A stretch of DNA of 8,891 nt from an uncultured Oscillospiraceae bacterium. GTDB lineage: Bacteria; Bacillota; Clostridia; Oscillospirales; Acutalibacteraceae. This document shows, piece by piece, positions 1 to 6,469 of this stretch (its first letter is position 1; every line of letters begins with the position of its first letter). The stretch spans positions 1-8,891 of the forward strand of contig USBH01000057.1 of NCBI GenBank assembly GCA_900552925.1, given 5' to 3'. The translations under genes were made by a program, and so were the position numbers. The notes below the pieces were generated by a model. The model had not been told where the DNA came from. It was given only the letters and a program-made list of their open reading frames with translations, and did no database searches.

Positions 1-201
1 CCAACAACTTACCTATGCGCCCCTTGGCCTGGCTCTCTCCCAAAGAAAAACTTGCTGCCTTCTTTGATTCTCTCTCTGTACAAAATGTTTGACAAACCTA
101 CAAATGCGGAAAATTTCTCGGCCCGCAGTCCGGCCCGAAGCCGGGTCGCGGCCTGTCCAATTTTCAGCGGCAAAAAACCGTGCATTCTGTCGGAAGTCTT
201 C
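1..201. other. Gene-free upstream region
   Basis: No convincing gene is seen here. The stretch is visibly richer in A and T than the coding regions that follow. The only open frame (from about 52, beginning with TTG) gives a short peptide with no recognisable domain and no good ribosome binding site. A 7-base inverted repeat (CAAAGAA at 41-47 and TTCTTTG at 60-66, 12-base loop) and a G/C-rich hairpin (GGCCCG at 131-136 facing CGGGTC at 141-146, one G-U pair) are present. Neither is followed by a T run. They may be remains of an upstream gene's 3' end or have no function. Confidence 0.5.
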
Positions 202-230
202 TTGACTATTGCCGCGCTTTATACTAAAAT
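202..230 (+). promoter_or_regulatory. Sigma-A type promoter for the acyl-transfer operon
   Basis: TTGACT at 202-207 and TAAAAT at 225-230 are separated by exactly 17 bases, close to the TTGACA-N17-TATAAT consensus. The site lies in A/T-rich sequence about 90 bases ahead of the first gene of the plus-strand operon, so transcription would start near 236-238 and leave a leader of about 80 bases. TATACT at 220-225 is an overlapping alternative -10, but only 12 bases separate it from the -35. Confidence 0.7.
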
Positions 231-265
231 AATTTTGAATTGCGTATTATGGAAACTGCGCCGTC

Positions 266-284
266 CGGCCTGCTCGGCAGGCTG
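266..284 (+). promoter_or_regulatory. Small hairpin in the operon leader
   Basis: Bases 266-272 (CGGCCTG) pair with 278-284 (CAGGCTG) around a 5-base loop CTCGG: seven pairs including one G-U. The sequence AATTTT follows. The element sits between the predicted transcription start and the first ribosome binding site (AAAGGG, 305-310). It could be a weak attenuator or a 5' mRNA stabiliser, or be fortuitous. The stem is short and the T run poor, so a regulatory role is only a possibility. Confidence 0.3.
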
Positions 285-317
285 AATTTTCTGGGATGTC
301 TGTGAAAGGGTTTCGCT

Positions 318-1739
318 ATGTCATTTGCCGATCTGTTTTTTCTCTACTTCTTCCTGCCCCTGTGCCTGATCGCCTACGCACTGGCCAAAAAGCTGAGCGC
401 CAAAAACACGGTGCTCATCGTTTTTTCTCTGATTTTCTACGCCTGGGGCGAACCGGTCTGGGTTCTGCTCCTGCTTTTCAGCTCCGTTTTCAACTGGTTC
501 ATTGGCCTGCAAATCGATAAACACCGGGAAAAACAGGGCGCGAAGGTCGCCGTCGCAACCGGCATCGCCGTCAATATCGCCCTGCTGCTCGTCTTCAAAT
601 ACACCACGCCCTTCTTCCAGAACGTGAACGCCATTTTCGGCGCCGGCCTCGCCGTGCCGCAGGTCGCGCTGCCGCTCGGCATCAGCTTCTACACGTTCAA
701 GGCGATCTCCTACATTCTCGACTGCTACTGGGAGACCGTGCAGGTGCAGAAGCACTACCCGAAATTCCTGCTCTACCTCTCCTTGTTCCCGCACGTGATC
801 TCCGGCCCGATCGTCCGCTACAGCACGATTGAAAACGAGATCGACAACCGCACAACGACGCTGGAAGACGTGTGGGAGGGTTCGCTGCGCATCATCATCG
901 GCCTTGCGAAAAAGGTCATCATCGCGAACAACCTGTGGAGCATCGTCGACACGTTCTTCGGCAAGGACATCGCGGGGCTTTCGGTGTTCGGCACCTGGTA
1001 CACCATCATTGCCTACTCTTTGTATGTGTATTTCGACTTCAGCGGCTATTCGGACATCGCCATCGGCCTCAGCCGCCTGTTCGGCTTCCGGATCGAGGAA
1101 AACTTCCGGCACCCCTTCGTGTGCCAGACCGTCGCGGAGTTCTGGCAGCGCTGGCACATTTCGCTCAGCTCCTTCTTCCGCGACTACCTGCTCTACGTGC
1201 CGATTTTCGGCAAAAACCGCAAATACGCGAGCCTCTTCCTCGTCTGGTTCTGCACCGGCATGTGGCACGGCGCCACCTGGAACTACATCCTGTGGGGCCT
1301 GTACTACGGCTGCTTCATGCTGTTTGAGCAGAAGCTCGGCAAAAAGCGCATGAAGAAGTGGCCGATCTGGTGCAAGCACATCTACACGAAGCTCGTCATC
1401 ATCATCGGCTTCGGCATCTTCTTCTTTGAGGACCTCGGCCAGCTCGGCCAGTTCTTCCTGAACATCTCGGGCATCAGCATGCTCACGAACGGCGCGCCGC
1501 TCGCGGACCCGATCACCTGGTCCTCGCTGCGCAACAACATCTTCCTGATCGCTGCGGCCATTCTCTGCAGCCTGCCGGTGCTGCCCAAAATCAAATCGTA
1601 TTTCTTCGAAAACAAAAGCGACGCGATTTATGCGGTCGGGCGGATCGGTTCCGTCGCGATCTGCCTCGGGCTGCTCATCGTCGTGAGCATCCTGCTTGTG
1701 GATTCCACAAACAACGTATTCCTCTACTTCCAGTTCTGA
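318..1739 (+). CDS. MBOAT family membrane O-acyltransferase (AlgI/DltB-like)
   Basis: A 473-residue polytopic membrane protein of the membrane-bound O-acyltransferase family (AlgI of alginate acetylation, DltB of teichoic acid D-alanylation). These proteins carry an acyl group across the membrane from a cytoplasmic donor to an extracytoplasmic acceptor. Visible family marks are the hydrophobic N terminus with a FFLPL segment (residues 11-15), LPLGISFYTF (118-127), ISGPIVRY (161-168), DFSGYSDIAIG (240-250), WQRWHIS with His280 (276-282), and MWHGATW (315-321), where His317 is the expected catalytic histidine. Length and order match the family. The start is supported by AAAGGG at 305-310, seven bases before the ATG. 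It is the first gene of a four-gene operon; the next gene starts 19 bases after its stop. The neighbouring carrier protein and FkbH-like enzyme suggest a carrier-bound acyl donor rather than acetyl-CoA, which is inference. Confidence 0.93.
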   Translation: MSFADLFFLYFFLPLCLIAYALAKKLSAKNTVLIVFSLIFYAWGEPVWVLLLLFSSVFNWFIGLQIDKHREKQGAKVAVATGIAVNIALLLVFKYTTPFFQNVNAIFGAGLAVPQVALPLGISFYTFKAISYILDCYWETVQVQKHYPKFLLYLSLFPHVISGPIVRYSTIENEIDNRTTTLEDVWEGSLRIIIGLAKKVIIANNLWSIVDTFFGKDIAGLSVFGTWYTIIAYSLYVYFDFSGYSDIAIGLSRLFGFRIEENFRHPFVCQTVAEFWQRWHISLSSFFRDYLLYVPIFGKNRKYASLFLVWFCTGMWHGATWNYILWGLYYGCFMLFEQKLGKKRMKKWPIWCKHIYTKLVIIIGFGIFFFEDLGQLGQFFLNISGISMLTNGAPLADPITWSSLRNNIFLIAAAILCSLPVLPKIKSYFFENKSDAIYAVGRIGSVAICLGLLIVVSILLVDSTNNVFLYFQF

Positions 1740-1758
1740 CAGAAAGGAGACCGCCGTC

Positions 1759-3273
1759 ATGTCCAACACCCCCTCGGATAAGCCGCAGAGCGCCGCCGCC
1801 CTGCGCGAGGCCCGCGCACAGCACCGCCGTGCGCTTCTTGAGACCCGGCTCTCCCTGATCTCTGTCGGCGCCTTTTTGTTCGTTTTCGCGGCCATCGCCA
1901 TTTTCCTGCTCGTCTTTCCGCGCTCCACCAAGTCGCAGATCGAGAACCGCAACCTCGCGGAGTTCCCCACGTTCTCGCTCGAGAACTATTTTTCCGGCGA
2001 TTTTACCGCCGGCATCACGACGTTTTACGACGACACGGTGCCGTATCACGACAGCTTCAAAAACATGAGCAACCAGATCAAATCTTCCTTCGGCATGCGC
2101 CTGTTCTCCACGATCAGCACCGCTGCGGAGAACAACGAGGATTCGGGCGAAGAAGCCGAAGCCACGCCGACGCCCTCGCCGACGCCGGACCCGTATGAGG
2201 GCGTTGCCGGCCGCGAGATCCTTTCGGAGTTCACGCAGGCCGTCAGCGCCGCGGACGAGCCCTACCAGCGCGACTACTCGGCGGAGGAAAACAGCACGCT
2301 GGAGTGGGTCAACAACCTGCTGATGGTCAACTGGGACGGCCACTGGCGCTGCATGGAGGCCTTCGGCGGCGGCTCCGGCTCCAACTACGCGAGCGCGCTC
2401 AACGAGCTGCAGAGCAAGATCAGCCCCGATGTGACGATCTGGTCGATGCCTGCGCCGACCTCGAGCGCGATCTACACGCCGAAAAACGCGCTGGAATACG
2501 TCGCCGACCAGAGCGAATGCTTTGACAACATCGCCGCAAAGCTCAACGACGGCATCCGCTCCGTCAACGTCGTCGACGTGATGAAGAAGCACACCGAGGA
2601 AAACATCTACCTGCGCACCGACCACCACTGGCAGCCGCTCGGCGCCTACTATGCGGCCCGCACCTTCGCCGAAGTCGCCGACGTGCCCTTCGCCGACCTG
2701 ACCATGTACGAAAAGGGCGTCAACAAGGGCTACGTCGGCACGATGTACGGCTTCTCGCAGGATTCCCGCCTGCTGAACGACCCGGAGGACTTCGAGTACT
2801 ACGTGCCGCGCGCGGACTATCAGGCGTACTACTACGACGCCTCGTTCAACTACCTGTACAGCGACGACCTCTTCGCCGAGGTGGATACCGCGAACTCCTA
2901 CGTGATGTTCCTCGGCGGCGACAACTACGTCGTCAAGGTCGACACCGGCGTCACGAACGGCCGCAAGCTGCTCGTCGTCAAGGACAGCTACGGCAACGCG
3001 GAGATCCCGTTCTACACGAGCTCCTTCGAGCAGATCTACGTGCTCGACGTCCGCTACTTCGAGCGCAACCTCGTCAACTTCATCGAAGCCACCGGCGTGA
3101 CCGACGTGCTGTTCACGATGTCGGCCTACTCGGTCGTCGGTGAGAACGCCGACAACATCACGAAGCTGATCAATCAGGACGCCGACAGCACGATCACGGA
3201 CGAGCACCCGACCGGCGCCGCCGCTGTTACTGCAACGGCCACGCCCACGCCGAGCCCCTCGCCCGAGGCCTGA
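1759..3273 (+). CDS. DHHW family membrane-anchored protein (AlgJ/AlgX-like, SGNH-related)
   Basis: A 504-residue protein with a charged cytoplasmic N terminus, one membrane segment at about 31-53, and a large extracytoplasmic domain. After the membrane segment comes an ENRNLAEFP block (62-70), typical of DHHW proteins. TDHHW lies at 287-291 and KDSYG at 408-412. In AlgJ/AlgX relatives the Asp and His of the DxH motif and a later Ser form a catalytic triad; D288, H290 and S410 are the matching candidates. Such proteins work beside an MBOAT in acylating surface polysaccharide. A Thr-Pro/Ser-Pro linker lies at 135-144 and another at the extreme C terminus (493-502). The ATG at 1759 is chosen over an in-frame upstream ATG at 1696 because AAAGGAG (1743-1749) precedes it by nine bases and the upstream start would overlap the MBOAT gene. 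It is the second gene of the operon. Whether it transfers, binds or removes acyl groups is not settled by sequence. Confidence 0.87.
   Translation: MSNTPSDKPQSAAALREARAQHRRALLETRLSLISVGAFLFVFAAIAIFLLVFPRSTKSQIENRNLAEFPTFSLENYFSGDFTAGITTFYDDTVPYHDSFKNMSNQIKSSFGMRLFSTISTAAENNEDSGEEAEATPTPSPTPDPYEGVAGREILSEFTQAVSAADEPYQRDYSAEENSTLEWVNNLLMVNWDGHWRCMEAFGGGSGSNYASALNELQSKISPDVTIWSMPAPTSSAIYTPKNALEYVADQSECFDNIAAKLNDGIRSVNVVDVMKKHTEENIYLRTDHHWQPLGAYYAARTFAEVADVPFADLTMYEKGVNKGYVGTMYGFSQDSRLLNDPEDFEYYVPRADYQAYYYDASFNYLYSDDLFAEVDTANSYVMFLGGDNYVVKVDTGVTNGRKLLVVKDSYGNAEIPFYTSSFEQIYVLDVRYFERNLVNFIEATGVTDVLFTMSAYSVVGENADNITKLINQDADSTITDEHPTGAAAVTATATPTPSPSPEA
2161..2190 (+). repeat. Thr-Pro/Ser-Pro linker-coding repeat, internal copy
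   Basis: Repeated ACG-CCG / TCG-CCG codons encode an ATPTPSPTPD stretch at residues 135-144 of the DHHW protein. A second copy (3238-3267) encodes its C terminus. Such proline-rich stretches act as extended linkers in exported proteins. This one separates the membrane-proximal part from the domain that carries the DHHW motif. Confidence 0.6.
3238..3267 (+). repeat. Thr-Pro/Ser-Pro repeat at the C terminus of the DHHW protein
   Basis: Codons for ATPTPSPSPE end the DHHW protein just before its stop codon, resembling the linker copy at 2161-2190. A terminal repeat with nothing after it cannot be an interdomain linker. It may be a disordered, possibly cell-wall-spanning or glycosylated tail, or the remains of a lost C-terminal module. 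Confidence 0.5.
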
Positions 3274-3305
3274 GCCGCCGCGCGCATAAGAAAGGAAGAC
3301 TGACC

Positions 3306-5099
3306 ATGACCGAACTCGAATACCCTTTCGACGCTTCCTATATCATCCAGAAGCGCCGGTCCATCCGCAGGACGCTGCTCGCAGACGGCACGCCGCGCAT
3401 CCAGAAGCGCATCGCCGTGCTCGGCGGCTCCACGACGAGCGACATCGTCAAAACGCTGGAGCTCTTCCTGCTGAACGCCGGCATTGAACCGACCTTCTAC
3501 GAATCGGAGTACGCGCAGTATTTTCAGGACGCCATGTTCCCGGACGAGACGCTGCGCAGCTTTAAGCCGGACATCGTTTTCATCCACACCTCGAACCGCA
3601 ATGTCACGAACTGGCCGGAGATGACCGACTCGGCCGAGGCGGTCGACGCAAAGCTCCGCGCCGAAACCGAAAAGTTCACGGCGATGTGGCGGAGCATCCA
3701 GGAGAAATTCCACTGCCCGATCATCCAGAACAACTTCGAGATGCCGTTTTACCGCCTGCTCGGCAACCGCGACGCGTGGGACATACACGGCCGGACGAAC
3801 TTCCTCACCCGCCTGAACGACGCGTTCTACGCGTTCGCGCGCGAAAACGAGAGCTTCTACATCAACGACCTCAACTACATTTCCGCCGACTACGGCCTGA
3901 AGGAATGGTCAAACCCGCTGTTCTGGAACATGTATAAATACGCGATGTGCTTCGAGGCGATCCCGGCCTTCGCCTTCAGCGTCTCGAACATCATCAAGTC
4001 GATCTTCGGCAAGAACAAGAAGGCGCTCGCGCTCGACCTCGACAACACGCTCTGGGGCGGCGTTGTCGGCGACGACGGCGTGGACGGCATCGAGATCGGC
4101 CAGGAAACCGGCATTTCCCAGTCGTACTACGAGTTCCAGAGTTATGTCAAGCAGCTCAAGTCCATCGGCATCGTGCTGACGGTCTGCTCCAAAAACGACC
4201 GTGAAAACGCGATCGCCGGCCTCAACCACCCCGAGGGCGCGCTGAAGCCGGACGACTTCATCGTCATCAAGGCGAACTGGGAGAACAAGGACCGCAACAT
4301 CGCCGAGACGGCCGCCGAGCTCAACATCCTGCCCGACTCGATCGTCTTCGCCGACGACAACCCCGCCGAGCGCGAGATCGTCCGCACGCAGATCAAGGGC
4401 GCGGCCGTGCCGGAGATGGACGGCGTCGAGAACTACATCACGACGATCGACCGCAGCGGCTTCTTCGAGGTGACGTCCTTCAGCGAGGACGACCTCAAGC
4501 GCAACGAGATGTACAAGAAGAACGCGCTGCGCGCCGCGGAGATGGCCTCCTTCGGCGACTACGGCGACTATCTGTGGAGCCTCGAGATGCACGCCGTGAT
4601 CGACGACTTCCTGCCGATCTACATCGCGCGCATCACCCAGCTCACGAACAAGAGCAACCAGTTCAACGTGACGACGAAGCGCTACACGCCGGCCGAGATG
4701 GAGGCGACCTTCGAAAGCTCCGACTACATCCGCCTGTACGGCAAGCTGATCGACAAGTTCGGCGACAACGGCGTCGTCTCCGTCGTGATCGGCAAAAAGA
4801 ACGGCAAAACGCTCGACATCGAGCTGTGGCTGATGAGCTGCCGCGTTCTGAAGCGCGACATGGAGCTCGCTATGCTCGACCGCCTCGTCGAGCGCTGCCG
4901 TGAAGCCGGCATCGAGACGATCCGCGGCTACTATTACCCGACGGCCAAAAACAACATGGTCCGCGGCCTTTTCGACAGCTTCGGCTTTGAGAAGGTCAGC
5001 GAGGATGCGGACGGCAGCACCGTCTGGCAGCTCGCCGTCGACGGCTACACGCCGAAGAACCACGTCATTGAAGTTTCGGGAAACGAAGCCGCCGGCTGA
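3306..5099 (+). CDS. FkbH-like HAD-IIIC enzyme with C-terminal GNAT-like domain
   Basis: A 597-residue cytoplasmic protein of the FkbH-like group. In polyketide pathways, FkbH relatives take a phosphorylated three-carbon precursor (1,3-bisphosphoglycerate), dephosphorylate it and load glyceryl onto a carrier protein. The N-terminal part (about 35-230) has a Rossmann/SGNH-like look with GGSTTSD at 40-46. The HAD core follows: motif I LDLDNTLWGG (243-252, nucleophile D244, acid/base D246), motif II CSKND (294-298, S295), a Lys-rich motif III region (K322/K328), and motif IV FADDNPAERE (348-357, D350 and D351). The block QLTNKSNQFNVTTKRY (445-460) is characteristic of FkbH proteins and leads into an acetyltransferase-like end (about 476-565). 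No key residue is missing. AAAGGA at 3291-3296 supports the ATG. It is the third gene of the operon, 32 bases after the DHHW gene and 60 before the carrier protein, which fits its being the carrier-loading enzyme. The actual acyl group is not known from sequence. Confidence 0.92.
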   Translation: MTELEYPFDASYIIQKRRSIRRTLLADGTPRIQKRIAVLGGSTTSDIVKTLELFLLNAGIEPTFYESEYAQYFQDAMFPDETLRSFKPDIVFIHTSNRNVTNWPEMTDSAEAVDAKLRAETEKFTAMWRSIQEKFHCPIIQNNFEMPFYRLLGNRDAWDIHGRTNFLTRLNDAFYAFARENESFYINDLNYISADYGLKEWSNPLFWNMYKYAMCFEAIPAFAFSVSNIIKSIFGKNKKALALDLDNTLWGGVVGDDGVDGIEIGQETGISQSYYEFQSYVKQLKSIGIVLTVCSKNDRENAIAGLNHPEGALKPDDFIVIKANWENKDRNIAETAAELNILPDSIVFADDNPAEREIVRTQIKGAAVPEMDGVENYITTIDRSGFFEVTSFSEDDLKRNEMYKKNALRAAEMASFGDYGDYLWSLEMHAVIDDFLPIYIARITQLTNKSNQFNVTTKRYTPAEMEATFESSDYIRLYGKLIDKFGDNGVVSVVIGKKNGKTLDIELWLMSCRVLKRDMELAMLDRLVERCREAGIETIRGYYYPTAKNNMVRGLFDSFGFEKVSEDADGSTVWQLAVDGYTPKNHVIEVSGNEAAG

Positions 5100-5120
5100 A
5101 AGGCGCGAAAGCCGGACGGC
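5088..5120 (+). promoter_or_regulatory. Bulged hairpin across the FkbH-like stop codon, before the ACP gene
   Basis: Bases 5088-5097 (GCCGCCGGCT) pair with 5110-5120 (AGCCGGACGGC): ten base pairs, all Watson-Crick, with a single bulged A at 5116 and a 12-base loop. The left arm contains the last sense codons and first base of the stop codon of the FkbH-like gene. There is no T run behind it, so it does not look like a full terminator. A processing site, an mRNA stabiliser for the short ACP message, or partial attenuation are possible. The role is inference; the pairing is seen directly. Confidence 0.45.
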
Positions 5121-5159
5121 CTGTATAAAATAAACTGACCAGGAAAGGATCTGCAACAC

Positions 5160-5405
5160 ATGGACACGAGAGAAATCTACACGAGACTGGACCGCGTATT
5201 CCAGGACGTATTTGACGACGACAGCATTCACGTTTCGGCGAACACGACCGCCAACGACATCGAGGACTGGGACAGCCTCGAGCACATCACGCTGATCTCC
5301 GCCGTCGAGCGCGAGTTCCGCATGAAGTTCAAGATGGGCGAGATCTCCTCGATGAAGAACGTCGGCGAGATGGTCTCGATCATCGCATCCCGCGCAAAGC
5401 TCTGA
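5160..5405 (+). CDS. Acyl carrier protein (stand-alone, phosphopantetheine-binding)
   Basis: An 81-residue acidic carrier protein of usual length. The phosphopantetheine attachment motif is WDSLEHI (37-43), with Ser39 the expected attachment site. It is followed by a helix ending in EREFRMKFKMGEIS, as in family members. The carrier would hold an acyl group as a thioester for transfer. A purine-rich site (AGGAAAGGA, 5141-5149) lies ten bases before the ATG. It is the last gene of the operon, directly after the FkbH-like loader and before the shared terminator. The position argues for a dedicated partner of FkbH-like enzyme and MBOAT, comparable to DltC, rather than the housekeeping fatty-acid ACP, which usually sits among fab genes. 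It needs a phosphopantetheinyl transferase, and none is encoded in this window. Confidence 0.93.
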   Translation: MDTREIYTRLDRVFQDVFDDDSIHVSANTTANDIEDWDSLEHITLISAVEREFRMKFKMGEISSMKNVGEMVSIIASRAKL

Positions 5406-5414
5406 GACAGACAA

Positions 5415-5464
5415 AAAAGGCCGCCTGCAGGGGAAAACCCTCCGCAGGCGGCTCTTTCTATTTT
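5415..5464 (+). terminator. Bidirectional intrinsic terminator between the convergent ACP and TPM genes
   Basis: A nine-base perfect stem (GCCGCCTGC 5420-5428 with GCAGGCGGC 5444-5452), extended by a G-U pair at 5419/5453 and further G-C pairs inside, sits between the two convergent stop codons. On the plus strand it is followed by a T-rich tract (TCTTTCTATTTT, 5453-5464). Read on the minus strand it is followed by CCTTTTTTG, a better T run. It can therefore end both the plus-strand operon and the minus-strand TPM gene. The plus-strand T tract reaches the TPM stop codon. Confidence 0.88.
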
Positions 5465-6402
5465 CATTTATAGCGGTTCATGAAGTCGGTGTAGTCGTCC
5501 ACCCGGCCGGTGCGCGCCGTGCCCGACGTTCTGCTGCGCGTCGTGCCGGAGCGTCTCTGCGCGGTGCTCCGCGCCGTGCTCCGGCGGCGGCGCCGCGCTT
5601 CCATGCGCTTTTTTCGCACATAGCGCCCGTGCACATACGCCACGATGAACAGGACGACGACGATGCCGATCAGGACGAGCAGCACGATGCCGATGCCGCT
5701 GAGCACCGAAAGGAACGTGTTGCCGCCCGCGCCGTCCGCCGCGCTCGCCTCCGGCGACGGGCTTGCCGAAGCGGTGTTGCCCGCCGCAAGCTGCTGCGCC
5801 TGCACAAAGGCCTCGGCCCGCTCGGCCGCCGCCGTGACAAACTTCGTCACGGCCGCATCATAGTCCTTGTTCGCGAAATCCGTCTCCAGATAGTCGCTCA
5901 TCAGGCTCCTAAGCACGCTCATCGTGAAATTCTCCTGGAATTTCTCGGTCGGCGCGATCCAGTAATCCGAGTCGTCTATCGAGAGCACCAGAAGCAGGCC
6001 GTTCCCCGTATCGCCGCCGAGGTTCCACGTCTCGACGACCTGCGCCGCATACGCCTTGCGCGCGTCGGCATTTTCGCTGGAGCCCGGCATCTGGCTCATC
6101 GTCATCACGGCGATCTCCGCCCCGCAGCTCTCGTTGAGCGCCTTGCAGGCGTTGACGACCGAGCTCTCCGTCTCGTCGCTGAGCACTTCGGCCGCGTCGT
6201 AGACGTAGAGGTTCTCCGGCCGCGGCGGCACCGCCGCCGACATGGGCTCGGGCGTAGCCGTGGCCTCCGCGCCGCCGTCTCCCGTCTCGTCCGCGAGCGC
6301 CGGGACGCCGCCGATAGCAAACACAAGCATGAAAGCGAGCAGAAGCGACAGGATCCGCCGCCCGCTGAAAGCGTTTCTCTTTTGCACAGTCTGGTGCTGC
6401 AT
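5464..6402 (-). CDS. Exported TPM-domain protein with C-terminal membrane anchor and basic tail
   Basis: A 312-residue protein. Residues 1-37 form a signal peptide (basic start, hydrophobic core 17-31, ALA at 35-37 before DE). A Pro/Thr-rich spacer follows, then a TPM domain at about 64-200 with the family's opening VYDAAEVLSDE (67-77), a GAEIAVMT strand (94-101) and WNLGGDTGNGLLLVLS (126-141). After a Ser-Pro linker (212-218) comes one membrane segment (about 230-256) and a strongly basic Arg/Ser/Thr tail (258-300) ending in an acidic-aromatic tip. TPM domains occur in YgcG-like envelope proteins and in plant and bacterial proteins linked to photosystem repair or phosphatase activity. Function in this setting is uncertain. 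A weak AAGGG lies 11 bases before the ATG. It has its own promoter in the gap after mutS2 and ends at the shared terminator. No link to the convergent acyl-transfer operon is evident beyond adjacency. Confidence 0.85.
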   Translation of the reverse strand: MQHQTVQKRNAFSGRRILSLLLAFMLVFAIGGVPALADETGDGGAEATATPEPMSAAVPPRPENLYVYDAAEVLSDETESSVVNACKALNESCGAEIAVMTMSQMPGSSENADARKAYAAQVVETWNLGGDTGNGLLLVLSIDDSDYWIAPTEKFQENFTMSVLRSLMSDYLETDFANKDYDAAVTKFVTAAAERAEAFVQAQQLAAGNTASASPSPEASAADGAGGNTFLSVLSGIGIVLLVLIGIVVVLFIVAYVHGRYVRKKRMEARRRRRSTARSTAQRRSGTTRSRTSGTARTGRVDDYTDFMNRYK

Positions 6403-6438
6403 CGTATCACCAACCCTTATCCTTTTCGCTTTAAATCT

Positions 6439-6467
6439 ATTCTACTGATATTCCGAATTGATGTCAA
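6439..6467 (-). promoter_or_regulatory. Sigma-A type promoter for the TPM-domain gene
   Basis: On the minus strand, TTGACA (6467-6462) and TAGAAT (6444-6439) are separated by exactly 17 bases, a near-consensus promoter with a perfect -35. Transcription would begin near 6432, giving a leader of about 30 bases before the TPM ATG at 6402. The A/T-rich sequence contrasts with the high-GC genes on both sides. It implies that the TPM gene can be expressed independently of mutS2. Confidence 0.8.
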
Positions 6468-6469
6468 GG

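Noticed and set aside
89..117. TTGACA at 89-94 as a promoter -35
   Set aside because: No acceptable -10 lies 16-18 bases downstream; the sequence there is AAATTTC. The pair at 202-230 is far better placed.
131..146. G/C hairpin as a terminator of an upstream gene
   Set aside because: The stem is six pairs with one wobble and no T run follows, so it cannot be called a terminator.
1696..1758. Upstream in-frame ATG at 1696 as the start of the DHHW protein
   Set aside because: It would overlap the MBOAT coding region by 44 bases and lacks a ribosome binding site, whereas ATG 1759 has AAAGGAG nine bases upstream.
321..1970. Long minus-strand open frame antisense to the MBOAT gene (549 codons)
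   Set aside because: The translation is a low-complexity mix of A, E, D, R and V with no domain. It arises from the G/C-rich third positions of the plus-strand gene, which has unmistakable MBOAT motifs.
1675..3207. Long minus-strand open frame antisense to the DHHW gene
   Set aside because: Composition is dominated by V, R, D and A, with no recognisable motif and no ribosome binding site. The plus-strand frame encodes a clear family member.
5124..5131. TATAAAAT before the ACP gene as an internal promoter -10
   Set aside because: No -35-like sequence lies at the right distance (the region there is AGGCGCG), and there is no correctly spaced TGn extension.
3909..5414. Long minus-strand open frame antisense to the FkbH-like and ACP genes
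   Set aside because: It crosses two genes with clear catalytic motifs and the spacer between them. Its composition is typical of a codon-bias shadow.
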